A DNA stretch of 17,902 bases from Lachnospiraceae bacterium (GTDB taxonomy: Bacteria; Bacillota_A; Clostridia; Lachnospirales; Lachnospiraceae), in the NCBI GenBank assembly GCA_017435025.1, contig JAFSFU010000184.1, positions 1-17,902 on the forward strand, written 5' to 3'. A program made the position numbers and the translations under genes. The notes under the pieces are model-generated. The model ran no database searches and was not told the origin of the DNA. It saw only the letters and a list, made by a program, of their open reading frames with translations. Below, in pieces: positions 6,582-13,785 of this stretch (positions are counted from its first letter, which is position 1; each line of letters starts with the position of its first letter).

Positions 6582-9230
6582 ATGAAGAAATTGAAAAGAA
6601 TTTTTGCATTAGTTCTGTGCATGGCTCTTGTACTGAGCCTCACAGCGTGCCGTATCGTAATTGACGGTGAAGAAGGCGTTACAGCCAACAAGGCTGCAGC
6701 TTCCGGTTCCATCGGTCTTTCTGTTTCCACACAGAACAACCCGTTCTTCGTAACTCTCGTTGAGGGTGCTGAAGCAGCAGCTGCTAAACACGGCGTTTCC
6801 CTGTCCGTTGTTGATGCAGGTGATGATGTTACAAAACAGGTAAGTGATATCGAGGACCTTGTTTCCAAGGGAATCAGTGTTCTTATTGTTAACCCGTGTG
6901 ACTCCGACGCTGTTACAGGCGCAGTTGAAGCAGCGAAGGCAAAGGGCGTAAAAGTTATCGCAGTAGACCGCGCAGTAAACGGTGTTGAGATCGACTGTCA
7001 GATCGCTTCTGACAACGTACTTGGTGCAGAACTTGCAACACAGTACATCGTAGACAACCTTGGCGAAGGCGTGAAAGTTGCAGAACTTGAAGGTACTCCG
7101 GGTGCATCCGCTGCTATCGACCGTTCCGCAGGTTTCCACAACATCGCAGATGCAAAACTTGAAGTAGTAGCAAAACAGACAGCAAACTTCGACCGTGCTG
7201 AAGGTATGAGCGTAATGGAGAACATGCTTCAGGCTAACGGCGATATCCAGGCTGTATTCGCAGCAAACGACGAGATGGCTCTCGGTGCAGTAGAGGCAAT
7301 CTCCGGTGCTGGTAAAGACATCATGGTAATGGGCTTCGACGCAACAGACGACGCTCTTGCAGCAATCAAAGAAGGCCGTATGGCTGGTACAATCGCTCAG
7401 CAGCCGGCTCTTATCGGTAGCACAGCTGTTGATAACGCTATGAAACTGATCGCTGGTGAGTCCATCCCGGCATCCATCCCGGTAGAAGTTACACTTGTAA
7501 CAGCTGAAAACGTAGACAGCTTCGCAACAGGCGAGCCGGTAGAGATCGTAGGTAATGGTACAATCGGTCTTTCCGTATCCACATTAAACAACCCGTTCTT
7601 CGTAACACTTGCAGAAGGTGCTGAGGCAGCAGCTGCAGATCTTGGCGTTGATATTTCCGTAGTAGACGCTGGTGATGACGTAACAAAACAGGTAAGTGAC
7701 GTAGAAGACCTTGTTTCCAAGGGAATCAGCGTTCTTATCATCAACCCGGTTGACTCCGATGCAGTAACAGGCGCAGTTGAGACAGCAATGGCTCAGGGCG
7801 TACGTGTTATCGCAGTAGACCGTGCAGTAAACGGCGTTGAGATCGACTGTCAGATCGCTTCTGACAACGTACTTGGTGCAGAACTTGCAACACAGTATAT
7901 CGTAGATACTCTTGGTTCCGGTGTGAAAGTTGCAGAGCTGGAAGGCGTTCCGGGTGCATCCGCAGCAATCGACCGTTCCGCAGGTTTCCACAACATCGCT
8001 GACGCAAATCTCGATGTAGTAGCAAAACAGACAGCAAACTTCGACCGTACAGAAGGTATGAGCGTAATGGAGAACATGCTCCAGGCTAACGGCGACATCC
8101 AGGCTGTATTCGCAGCAAACGACGAGATGGCTCTCGGTGCAGTAGAGGCAATCTCCGGTGCAGGCAAAGACATCATGGTAATGGGCTTTGACGCAACAGA
8201 CGATGCGCTTGCAGCAATCCGCGAAGGCCGTATGGACGGTACAATCGCACAGCAGCCGGCACTGATCGGTAAGACAGCTGTTGAGAACGCTGTAAAACTG
8301 ATCGGCGGCGAAGGCATTGCAAAGTCTATCCCGGTAGAAGTAACTCTTGTAACAGCTGACAACGTAGATACATTTGATCAGGTTGCAGGTGAGGCAGTAG
8401 AGATCGTAGGCAATGGTTCCATCGGTCTTTCCGTATCCACATTAAACAACCCGTTCTTCGTAACACTTGCAGAAGGTGCTGAGGAAGCAGCTGCAAAACT
8501 TGGCGTTGACCTCTCTGTAGTAGACGCTGGTGATGACGTAACAAAACAGGTAAGTGACGTAGAGGACCTTATTGCTAAGGGAATCAGCGTTCTCGTTATC
8601 AACCCGGTTGACTCCGATGCAGTAACAGGCGCAGTTGAGACAGCAATGGCTCAGGGCGTACGTGTTATCGCAGTAGACCGTGCAGTAAACGGCGTTGACA
8701 TCGACTGTCAGATCGCTTCTGACAACGTACTCGGTGCAGAGCTGGCTACACAGTACATCGTTGACACACTTGGTGAAGGCGTAAAAGTTGCAGAGCTGGA
8801 AGGCGTTCCGGGTGCATCTGCAGCAATCGACCGTTCCGCAGGTTTCCACAACGTTGCTGATGCAAAACTTGATGTAGTTGCTAAGCAGACAGCAAACTTC
8901 GATCGTACAGAAGGTATGAGCGTAATGGAGAATATGCTTCAGGCTAACGGCGACATCCAGGCTGTATTTGCAGCAAACGATGAGATGGCTCTCGGTGCAG
9001 TAGAGGCGATTGCCGGTGCTGGTAAAGACATCATGGTAGTTGGTTTCGACGCAACAGATGATGCGATCGCAGCAATCAAGGAAGGTCGTATGGACGGTAC
9101 AATCGCACAGCAGCCGGCTCTTATCGGCAGCACAGCGATCGAGAACGCATACAAGCTGATCAGCGGTGAAGGTATTGCAAAATCCATTCCGGTAGAAGTT
9201 ACACTTATCACAGCTGAAAATGCACAGTAA
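6582..9230 (+). CDS. rbsB: Ribose-binding lipoprotein with three tandem RbsB domains
   Basis: An 882-residue lipoprotein, about three times normal RbsB length. A signal peptide (1-22) ends in lipobox LTAC, with the lipidated Cys at 23. Three complete type I sugar-binding domains start at residues 42, 326 and 612, joined by linkers of about a dozen residues. Using E. coli RbsB as guide, domain 1 keeps all ribose contacts: Asn53, Phe55, Phe56, Asn104, Asp129, Arg130, Arg181, Phe203, Asn229, Asp253, Gln273. The same residues recur at +284 and +570, so all three pockets should bind. By hand alignment, domains 2 and 3 differ at about 23 of 271 positions and domains 1 and 2 at about 30. I chose ATG 6582, after GGAGAAGG, because the signal peptide begins there. 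An upstream in-frame start at 6540 would add 14 residues and overlap rbsC. The role is to capture ribose outside the membrane for RbsAC; binding of AI-2 is possible, as for some RbsB proteins. Confidence 0.95.
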   Translation: MKKLKRIFALVLCMALVLSLTACRIVIDGEEGVTANKAAASGSIGLSVSTQNNPFFVTLVEGAEAAAAKHGVSLSVVDAGDDVTKQVSDIEDLVSKGISVLIVNPCDSDAVTGAVEAAKAKGVKVIAVDRAVNGVEIDCQIASDNVLGAELATQYIVDNLGEGVKVAELEGTPGASAAIDRSAGFHNIADAKLEVVAKQTANFDRAEGMSVMENMLQANGDIQAVFAANDEMALGAVEAISGAGKDIMVMGFDATDDALAAIKEGRMAGTIAQQPALIGSTAVDNAMKLIAGESIPASIPVEVTLVTAENVDSFATGEPVEIVGNGTIGLSVSTLNNPFFVTLAEGAEAAAADLGVDISVVDAGDDVTKQVSDVEDLVSKGISVLIINPVDSDAVTGAVETAMAQGVRVIAVDRAVNGVEIDCQIASDNVLGAELATQYIVDTLGSGVKVAELEGVPGASAAIDRSAGFHNIADANLDVVAKQTANFDRTEGMSVMENMLQANGDIQAVFAANDEMALGAVEAISGAGKDIMVMGFDATDDALAAIREGRMDGTIAQQPALIGKTAVENAVKLIGGEGIAKSIPVEVTLVTADNVDTFDQVAGEAVEIVGNGSIGLSVSTLNNPFFVTLAEGAEEAAAKLGVDLSVVDAGDDVTKQVSDVEDLIAKGISVLVINPVDSDAVTGAVETAMAQGVRVIAVDRAVNGVDIDCQIASDNVLGAELATQYIVDTLGEGVKVAELEGVPGASAAIDRSAGFHNVADAKLDVVAKQTANFDRTEGMSVMENMLQANGDIQAVFAANDEMALGAVEAIAGAGKDIMVVGFDATDDAIAAIKEGRMDGTIAQQPALIGSTAIENAYKLISGEGIAKSIPVEVTLITAENAQ
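6705..9227 (+). repeat. Three tandem intragenic repeats encoding RbsB domains
   Basis: Units start at 6705, 7557 and 8415 (periods 852 and 858 bp). The 6-bp difference is two extra codons in the second linker. Identity extends to silent positions: 7740-7840 is identical to 8598-8698, 101 bases. Shared differences are mosaic. Units 2 and 3 agree in many N-lobe positions, units 1 and 2 share ISGAGKDIMVMG, and units 1 and 3 share residues such as GEGVKV and IKEGRM. This pattern suggests duplication followed by gene conversion. Confidence 0.95.
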
Positions 9231-9240
9231 ATAAAATGAA

Positions 9241-9266
9241 TCCGGGACGGTGTCTGCCGTCCCGGA
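9241..9266 (+). promoter_or_regulatory. G+C-rich intercistronic hairpin between rbsB and rbsK
   Basis: TCCGGGACGG (9241-9250) and CCGTCCCGGA (9257-9266) pair perfectly over ten bases around the loop TGTCTG. No T-run follows, so it does not look like a normal intrinsic terminator. A likely role is protecting the 3' end of the rbsB part of the mRNA, which would keep binding protein in excess over the kinase. Partial termination is an alternative. Confidence 0.7.
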
Positions 9267-9309
9267 ATGCGATACTAACTAATCCTTACAACAACATGAG
9301 GTATTTAAC

Positions 9310-10197
9310 ATGCGCGTATTAAACATTGGTTCCATGAACCTGGACTATGTATACCAGGTAGATCATATCGTTCAGCCGGGTGAAACAGAGGCGACAGGTG
9401 ACCGTAAAGTTCATCTTGGCGGAAAAGGTATGAACCAGACAGTGGCACTTGCAAAAGCCGGTGTGGATGTATACCACGGCGGCATGATCGGTGAGGACGG
9501 AAATGCGTTCCTCGAGTGCTGTAAAGAATTTGGCATTCATGCAGATTATATTGAGCAGATCGCCGGTGCAACCGGTCACGCGATCATCCAGATTGATAAA
9601 ACTGCTCAGAACTGCATCCTTCTTTACGGCGGTGCAAACCAGCAGCTGACAGAAGAGTATGTAGATCGTGCACTTGAAATCTTCGGTGCAGAGGATGTAC
9701 TTCTTCTTCAGAACGAAGTAAACATGCTTCCGTATATCGTGGATAAGGCATATGAGAAGGGCATGCAGATCGCCCTCAATCCGTCTCCGTTCAACGAGAA
9801 ACTGGATGCGGTAGATATGGGCAAGATCAGCATCTTCTTATTAAATGAAGTAGAAGGCGGCCAGATTACTGGTCTTGTAGAGCCGGATGAGATCATTGCG
9901 AAACTGTTAGAAATGTTCCCGCATGCAAAGATCGTTCTTACTCTCGGTAAAGACGGTGCGATCTATGCAGACAGCACACAGAAGCATTTCCAGCCGATCT
10001 TCAAGGTACAGGCAGTTGACACAACTGCAGCAGGCGACACCTTTACTGGTTACTTCCTTGCTGGTCTCTGCGAAAATATGCCGATCCCGGAGGCTCTGAA
10101 AATGAGTGCAAAAGCTTCTTCCATCGCTGTATCCCGTCCGGGTGCAGTACCGTCTATTCCGTTTAGAGAAGAAGTTATGAAAGCATTAAATGAATAA
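9310..10197 (+). CDS. rbsK: Ribokinase
   Basis: A 295-residue PfkB-family sugar kinase that phosphorylates D-ribose to ribose 5-phosphate with ATP. Visible marks are the substrate-binding HLGGKGMNQTVALAKAG (about 36-52), GGMIGEDGNAF, and the C-terminal signature VDTTAAGDTFTGYFLAG containing the catalytic Asp of the AAGD motif. The length is near the usual 300 residues. The ATG at 9310 has GAGGT at 9298-9302, seven bases upstream. It is the last gene of the ribose operon, 79 bp after rbsB beyond a strong hairpin, and a terminator follows. Its product feeds directly into the divergently encoded transketolase and transaldolase. Confidence 0.95.
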   Translation: MRVLNIGSMNLDYVYQVDHIVQPGETEATGDRKVHLGGKGMNQTVALAKAGVDVYHGGMIGEDGNAFLECCKEFGIHADYIEQIAGATGHAIIQIDKTAQNCILLYGGANQQLTEEYVDRALEIFGAEDVLLLQNEVNMLPYIVDKAYEKGMQIALNPSPFNEKLDAVDMGKISIFLLNEVEGGQITGLVEPDEIIAKLLEMFPHAKIVLTLGKDGAIYADSTQKHFQPIFKVQAVDTTAAGDTFTGYFLAGLCENMPIPEALKMSAKASSIAVSRPGAVPSIPFREEVMKALNE

Positions 10198-10210
10198 TTG
10201 CTGAAATAAG

Positions 10211-10261
10211 AAGCACTTTGCTTTGTGGACGTACAGGTATTCATGAGGCAAGGTGCTTTTT
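10211..10261 (+). terminator. Intrinsic terminator of the rbs operon
   Basis: AAGCACTTTGC (10211-10221) pairs with GCAAGGTGCTT (10248-10258) with one G-T wobble, around a 26-base loop. The descending arm runs into five T residues (10257-10261). It begins 14 bases after the rbsK stop. Confidence 0.75.
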
Positions 10262-10275
10262 GTTGAAAATGACGA

Positions 10276-10304
10276 TTGATTTGTCTCACAATTTATTGTA
10301 TGCT
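10276..10304 (+). promoter_or_regulatory. Probable promoter of the Uma2-family gene
   Basis: TTGATT (10276-10281), a 17-base spacer and TATGCT (10299-10304) match a sigma-A promoter reasonably well. The site lies just after the rbs terminator. It implies a leader of roughly 140 nt before the gene. That leader contains GAATTCCAA (10360-10368), which can pair with TTGGAAATTC (10316-10325), and AAAAGAATT (10356-10364), which can pair with AATTCTTTT (10329-10337). The two pairings exclude each other. Confidence 0.5.
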
Positions 10305-10449
10305 AAATCCACTTCTTGGAAATTCTAAAATTCTTTTTATCTATGGCAGATCGCCAAAAGAATTCCAATTAGGTATTAGAGAACATAGACAGACGTTTTG
10401 AGAAAAGTTATATTTAAAACATTCATATGATTGAAAGGAGGGACCTTTT

Positions 10450-11034
10450 TTGGATATTCAGGCGTTTGTCGGAGAGGAAGAGGTAATCAAAATGAATGCA
10501 GAAGTGGCATTGAGAAGAGATTTTACGGTAGATGACATTGAAAATTTACCGGAAGGCGTGCGGGCAGAACTGATTGATGGTCAAATTTTTTATATGGCAG
10601 CACCGAAAGTCATTCATCAACGGTTATCCGGGAAATTATATCGCGAATTGTGCCAGTATATTGAAGAACATGATGGAACATGTGAGGTGTTTTTTGCTCC
10701 CCTCGGTGTAAAGTTGGCAGAAGATGGAAAAAATCATCTGGAACCAGACGTGATCGTTGTATGTGATGAAAAGAAGATACGAGAAGATGGATGCTATGGA
10801 GCTCCGGATCTTGTGATTGAGATTATTTCTCAATCAACCCGAAAAAGGGACTATGGAATTAAGCTGTTAAAATATCGTACAGAGAGCGTAAAAGAATATT
10901 GGATCGTCGATCCGGATCGACATGTAGTCATGGTGTACTGGTTTGAAAATGAGGCGATGAATGAATTGCATGGGATCAATGAAGAGATTGAGTTTCATAT
11001 GTTTCCGGGCTTGAAGGTGAGGTTGAGAGACTAG
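10450..11034 (+). CDS. Uma2-family (DUF820) putative restriction-like endonuclease
   Basis: A 194-residue protein of the Uma2 family, which has a PD-(D/E)XK nuclease fold. Evidence is the N-terminal PEGVRAELIDGQIFYMAAP, then EPDVIVV (Asp100), GAPDLVIEIISQST (Glu124), RDYGIKLLKYRTESVKEYWIVDPD, and a short C-terminal strand region; the core looks intact. The biological role and DNA target of this family are poorly known. The TTG start at 10450 has an excellent AAAGGAGGG box six bases upstream. The alternative ATG at 10492 has GAGG eight bases upstream and would remove 14 non-conserved residues. Codon use (ATT, AGA, GAA, TTG) is unlike the adjoining rbs genes, which may indicate separate acquisition. 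It appears to stand alone between two terminators. Confidence 0.88.
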   Translation: MDIQAFVGEEEVIKMNAEVALRRDFTVDDIENLPEGVRAELIDGQIFYMAAPKVIHQRLSGKLYRELCQYIEEHDGTCEVFFAPLGVKLAEDGKNHLEPDVIVVCDEKKIREDGCYGAPDLVIEIISQSTRKRDYGIKLLKYRTESVKEYWIVDPDRHVVMVYWFENEAMNELHGINEEIEFHMFPGLKVRLRD

Positions 11035-11045
11035 GGAAATGATAG

Positions 11046-11080
11046 AAAAGGAGGCAATGCATGATCAGTAGTGCCTCCTT
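11046..11080 (-). terminator. Intrinsic terminator of luxS
   Basis: Read leftward, AAGGAGGCA (11080-11072) pairs over nine bases with TGCCTCCTT (11056-11048) around a 15-base loop and runs into TTTT. It lies 20 bases past the luxS stop. On the plus strand the same hairpin lacks a T-run, so it probably stops the convergent Uma2-family transcript less well. Confidence 0.75.
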
Positions 11081-11099
11081 AAATGATGGATTCAGATAT

Positions 11100-11579
11100 T
11101 TACTCCGGATACACCAGTCTCTCTTCTGTAATATTCTCCAGCACTTCACGGTAGTATTTGTCTGCCAGATATTTCGCCATCGGCAGGTTCAGGTCCAGGT
11201 AGTTGCCACAGTCTCTTGCAGCAGCGCCCGGCACATCACCCTCGTAATCGCGGATGAAAGCGAACATATCACGAAGAAGCGGAACGATATCTGCGGACTC
11301 ATGAACACCTGCCAGGATCAGATAGAAACCGGTGCGGCATCCCATCGGTCCGAAGTAAACGGTGATATCGCCGTATTCCTTGTTGTTTCTAAGGAACGTA
11401 GCACCGAGGTGTTCGATGGTGTGAATCTCAGCCGTATTCATAACCGGCTCGAAATTCGGGCGGGTCATGCGGATGTCAAAAGTTGTCACCTGGGTGTTGC
11501 CCACGTTGTCGCGTCTGGAAACATAAACGCCCGGGAGAAGGGTCAGATGGTTGACAGTAAAGCTTGCGATCTTTTCCAT
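11100..11579 (-). CDS. luxS: S-ribosylhomocysteine lyase (AI-2 synthase)
   Basis: LuxS cleaves S-ribosylhomocysteine to homocysteine and the precursor of the signal AI-2, as part of the activated methyl cycle. The 159-residue protein has HTIEHLGATF, giving metal ligands His53 and His57 and catalytic Glu56. Cys81 (GPMGCRTGFY) matches the catalytic Cys, and Cys124 (ARDCGNY) matches the third metal ligand of characterised LuxS. I start at the ATG at 11579 (MEKIASF), which follows AAAGGAAA. The longer frame from 11606 would begin before this ribosome binding site. It is a single-gene unit with its own promoter and terminator, divergent from trpS. AI-2 contains a ribose-like furanose, and some RbsB proteins bind it, so the nearby rbs operon may be relevant. 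Confidence 0.97.
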   Translation of the reverse strand: MEKIASFTVNHLTLLPGVYVSRRDNVGNTQVTTFDIRMTRPNFEPVMNTAEIHTIEHLGATFLRNNKEYGDITVYFGPMGCRTGFYLILAGVHESADIVPLLRDMFAFIRDYEGDVPGAAARDCGNYLDLNLPMAKYLADKYYREVLENITEERLVYPE

Positions 11580-11629
11580 ATACAAAGTTTCCTTTCTGAA
11601 AATCATAAGTTCATAAATTGACTATCCCT

Positions 11630-11658
11630 ATTATAACGAGAATATGATTTCACGACAA
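11630..11658 (-). promoter_or_regulatory. luxS promoter
   Basis: On the minus strand TTGTCG (11658-11653), a 17-base spacer and a consensus TATAAT (11635-11630) form a strong sigma-A-type promoter. Transcription would start near 11623, about 44 bases before the luxS ATG. Confidence 0.8.
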
Positions 11659-11672
11659 GGGAAATATGATTT
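11641..11672. repeat. Paired direct repeats between luxS and trpS promoters
   Basis: AATATGATTT occurs at 11641-11650 and again at 11663-11672, 22 bases apart or two helical turns. The first lies in the luxS promoter spacer and the second between the two -35 boxes. The spacing would suit a protein bound on one face of the helix; this is inference. Confidence 0.45.
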
Positions 11673-11675
11673 TGC

Positions 11676-11704
11676 TTGTCTCTATCGAAAACTTGTACTA
11701 TAAT
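11676..11704 (+). promoter_or_regulatory. trpS promoter
   Basis: TTGTCT (11676-11681), a 17-base spacer and consensus TATAAT (11699-11704). The start point would be near 11711, giving a leader of about 43 nt, too short for a T-box riboswitch. Confidence 0.8.
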
Positions 11705-11753
11705 GGGTAGTGATTATTATGGAAAATTATTATTTTTTGTAAGGAGATAGATT

Positions 11754-12758
11754 ATGTTAAACGGACAGAAAACATTATTCAGCGGCATGCAGGCGACCGG
11801 TAACCTGACACTTGGAAACTACCTTGGTGCCTTAAAGAACTGGGTAACGATCGCTGATGATTATCAGACATTTTACAGTGTAGTAGATATGCACTCCATC
11901 ACCGTTCGCCAGGATCCGGCGGAGCTTAGAAAACGTGCAAGAAATCTTCTGACACTTTACATTGCAGCCGGTCTTGATCCGGAGAAGAACTGCATTTACT
12001 ACCAGTCCCATGTTTCCGGTCACGCAGAACTGGCTTGGATCCTCAACTGCTTTACCTATATGGGTGAGCTGAACCGTATGACACAGTTCAAGGACAAATC
12101 CGCAAAACATGCAGACAACATCAACGCAGGTCTGTTTACCTATCCGGTCCTGATGGCAGCAGATATTCTTCTGTTCCAGGCAGATGTAGTGCCGGTTGGT
12201 ATCGACCAGATGCAGCACTTAGAGCTGACAAGAGACCTGGCAGTTCGTTTCAACAACATTTATGGTGACGTGTTTACCGTTCCGGAGCCGTATATCGGAA
12301 AAACGGGTGCAAGAGTTATGAGCTTACAGGACCCGACAAGAAAGATGTCCAAGTCTGATGAGAACCCGAACGGCAGCATCTACCTGATGGATGACCCGGA
12401 TACAATCATCCGCAAGTGCAAACGTGCGGTGACTGACTCTGTTGGATGTGTAAGATACTGTGATGAGCAGCCGGGTATCAAGAACCTGATTGATATTTAC
12501 TGTGCATGTACAGGCAAAGCGGCTGCAGATGTCGAGAGAGAATTTGACGGCAAGGGCTACGGCGACTTCAAGATGGCAGTGGGTGAAGCTGTTGTTTCCG
12601 TTCTGAAACCGCTCCAGGACAACTACGCAGATCTTTCCAAGAACAAAGATTACATCGATAAAGTAATCAAGGAGAACGGTGAAAAAGCAGCTTACTTCTC
12701 CAACAAGACCTTAAGAAAGGTTCAGAAGAAGGTAGGATTCCCGGAAAGAATTCGTTAA
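11754..12758 (+). CDS. trpS: Tryptophan--tRNA ligase
   Basis: A 334-residue class I aminoacyl-tRNA synthetase that charges tRNA-Trp for translation. The protein opens with KTLFSGMQATGNLTLGNYLGA, the family's version of the ATP-binding HIGH region. It carries KMSKS at residues 197-201 (PTRKMSKSDEN), and length is normal for bacterial TrpRS. Motifs such as AADILLFQADVVPVGIDQMQHLE confirm the specificity class. The ATG at 11754 follows AAGGAGAT. No T-box structure fits in the short leader, so tRNA-sensing control is not evident. The next gene begins 27 bp later with no terminator between, so the two are probably co-transcribed. Confidence 0.97.
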   Translation: MLNGQKTLFSGMQATGNLTLGNYLGALKNWVTIADDYQTFYSVVDMHSITVRQDPAELRKRARNLLTLYIAAGLDPEKNCIYYQSHVSGHAELAWILNCFTYMGELNRMTQFKDKSAKHADNINAGLFTYPVLMAADILLFQADVVPVGIDQMQHLELTRDLAVRFNNIYGDVFTVPEPYIGKTGARVMSLQDPTRKMSKSDENPNGSIYLMDDPDTIIRKCKRAVTDSVGCVRYCDEQPGIKNLIDIYCACTGKAAADVEREFDGKGYGDFKMAVGEAVVSVLKPLQDNYADLSKNKDYIDKVIKENGEKAAYFSNKTLRKVQKKVGFPERIR

Positions 12759-12785
12759 TGCCGGAGTATTGGCAGGGGGTAGTGT

Positions 12786-13685
12786 ATGAAGTTACTGACA
12801 TATATCGTTGGAAAAAAGCAGATGTTAGGTGTACTGAATCAGGAAGAGACATGGGTGTATCCGGTTTCCGCAGCGGGAATGGATTATACTGATATGAAAG
12901 ATCTGATTCGTGAGATCGGTCCGTCCGAGATGGAGATGCTGGCGTATATCCTGAAGAAAGACCCGCACGATGTGCCGGGTGCGGCACCGATGGAGGACGT
13001 GAAAGTTCTGGCACCGATCCCCAATCCGGATCAGGATATCATCTGCCTTGGAATCAACTATGCAGCGCATGCGGAGGAATCCCTTCGTTTTTCCAAAGAC
13101 AGTTTTGCGAAAGACAGGGATAATCAGGCAATTTATTTCTCTAAGAGAGTAAACCGTGCGGTGGACCCGGATGGCGGTATCTGTGCGCACCGCGATATGA
13201 CCAGCCAGCTGGACTATGAGGCGGAGCTTGTGGTTGTCATCAAGAAAGATGCGAAAAATGTAAAACGTGAAAATGTCCGTGACTATATTTTTGGCTATAC
13301 CATTATGAATGATGTCAGTGCCCGTGAGGTACAGAATGGTCATAAGCAGTGGTATTTCGGTAAGAGCTTGGATGATTTTACCCCGCTTGGTCCGTGGATC
13401 ACGACCGAGGATGCGATCGAATACCCGCCAAAGTTGAGAATCCAGTCCAAAGTCAACGGTGAACTGCGCCAGGATTCCAATACCGAGCTGTTCCTGACCG
13501 ATATTGAGGAGATCATCGTGGAACTGAGCCAGGGCATGACTCTGAAATCCGGTACTCTGATCGCGACCGGTACACCGGCCGGCGTAGGTATGGGCTTCCA
13601 TCCGCCAAAATTTCTGCAGGTGGGTGACGTGGTTGAATGTATCGTAGAAGGAATCGGTACTTTAAAGAATACGATCGTAGAATAA
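12786..13685 (+). CDS. Fumarylacetoacetate hydrolase family protein
   Basis: A 299-residue member of the FAH superfamily, whose members cleave or hydrate beta-keto or enol acids with a divalent metal. The FAH catalytic domain begins near residue 73, after a short N-terminal domain. Visible features are CLGINYAAHAEE (87-98, His95), the metal-binding acids in DYEAEL (Glu145, Glu147) and NDVSARE (Asp176), KSLDDFTPLGPW, and TGTPAGVGMGF near the end. The family spans acylpyruvate hydrolases, hydratases and decarboxylases, so the substrate cannot be assigned from sequence. It lies 27 bp after trpS, preceded by AGGGGG, and a strong terminator follows. The link with trpS looks positional rather than metabolic. 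Confidence 0.9.
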   Translation: MKLLTYIVGKKQMLGVLNQEETWVYPVSAAGMDYTDMKDLIREIGPSEMEMLAYILKKDPHDVPGAAPMEDVKVLAPIPNPDQDIICLGINYAAHAEESLRFSKDSFAKDRDNQAIYFSKRVNRAVDPDGGICAHRDMTSQLDYEAELVVVIKKDAKNVKRENVRDYIFGYTIMNDVSAREVQNGHKQWYFGKSLDDFTPLGPWITTEDAIEYPPKLRIQSKVNGELRQDSNTELFLTDIEEIIVELSQGMTLKSGTLIATGTPAGVGMGFHPPKFLQVGDVVECIVEGIGTLKNTIVE

Positions 13686-13701
13686 AATATGTAACTGAAT
13701 G

Positions 13702-13738
13702 CAAGTCTGTGGGCAGGGAATGCCTGCAGACTTGTTTT
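13702..13738 (+). terminator. Intrinsic terminator after the FAH-family gene
   Basis: A 14-base stem (13702-13715 with 13721-13734), including two adjacent G-T wobbles, closes on the five-base loop GGGAA and is followed by TTTT. It begins 17 bases after the stop codon and should end the trpS transcript. Confidence 0.85.
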
Positions 13739-13785
13739 GCCTTATGGCTGCCCAAATATATAAAAAATCTAAGGAGATGCAGAGT

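Noticed and set aside
7584..7991. Repeated minus-strand frames opposite rbsB (also 6609-7139 and 8442-8849) resembling each other
   Set aside because: Their similarity only reflects the tandem repeats of rbsB on the other strand; no start signals or domains.
6705..9227. Triple repeat as an assembly artefact
   Set aside because: The units differ at many positions, have different linkers and periods (852 and 858 bp) and stay in frame, so simple misassembly is unlikely. Collapse of further copies cannot be excluded without long reads.
11705..11753. T-box riboswitch before trpS
   Set aside because: Only about 43 nt separate the predicted transcript start from the ATG, far too short, and no T-box sequence is present.
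13737..13764. TTGCCT-16-TATAAA as a promoter for the M42 peptidase
   Set aside because: It would start transcription at the ribosome binding site, leaving almost no leader, and it overlaps the terminator tail.
13699..13785. N-terminal extension of the M42 peptidase
   Set aside because: The extension is translated from the terminator hairpin; a good ribosome binding site precedes the ATG at 13786, where family similarity starts.
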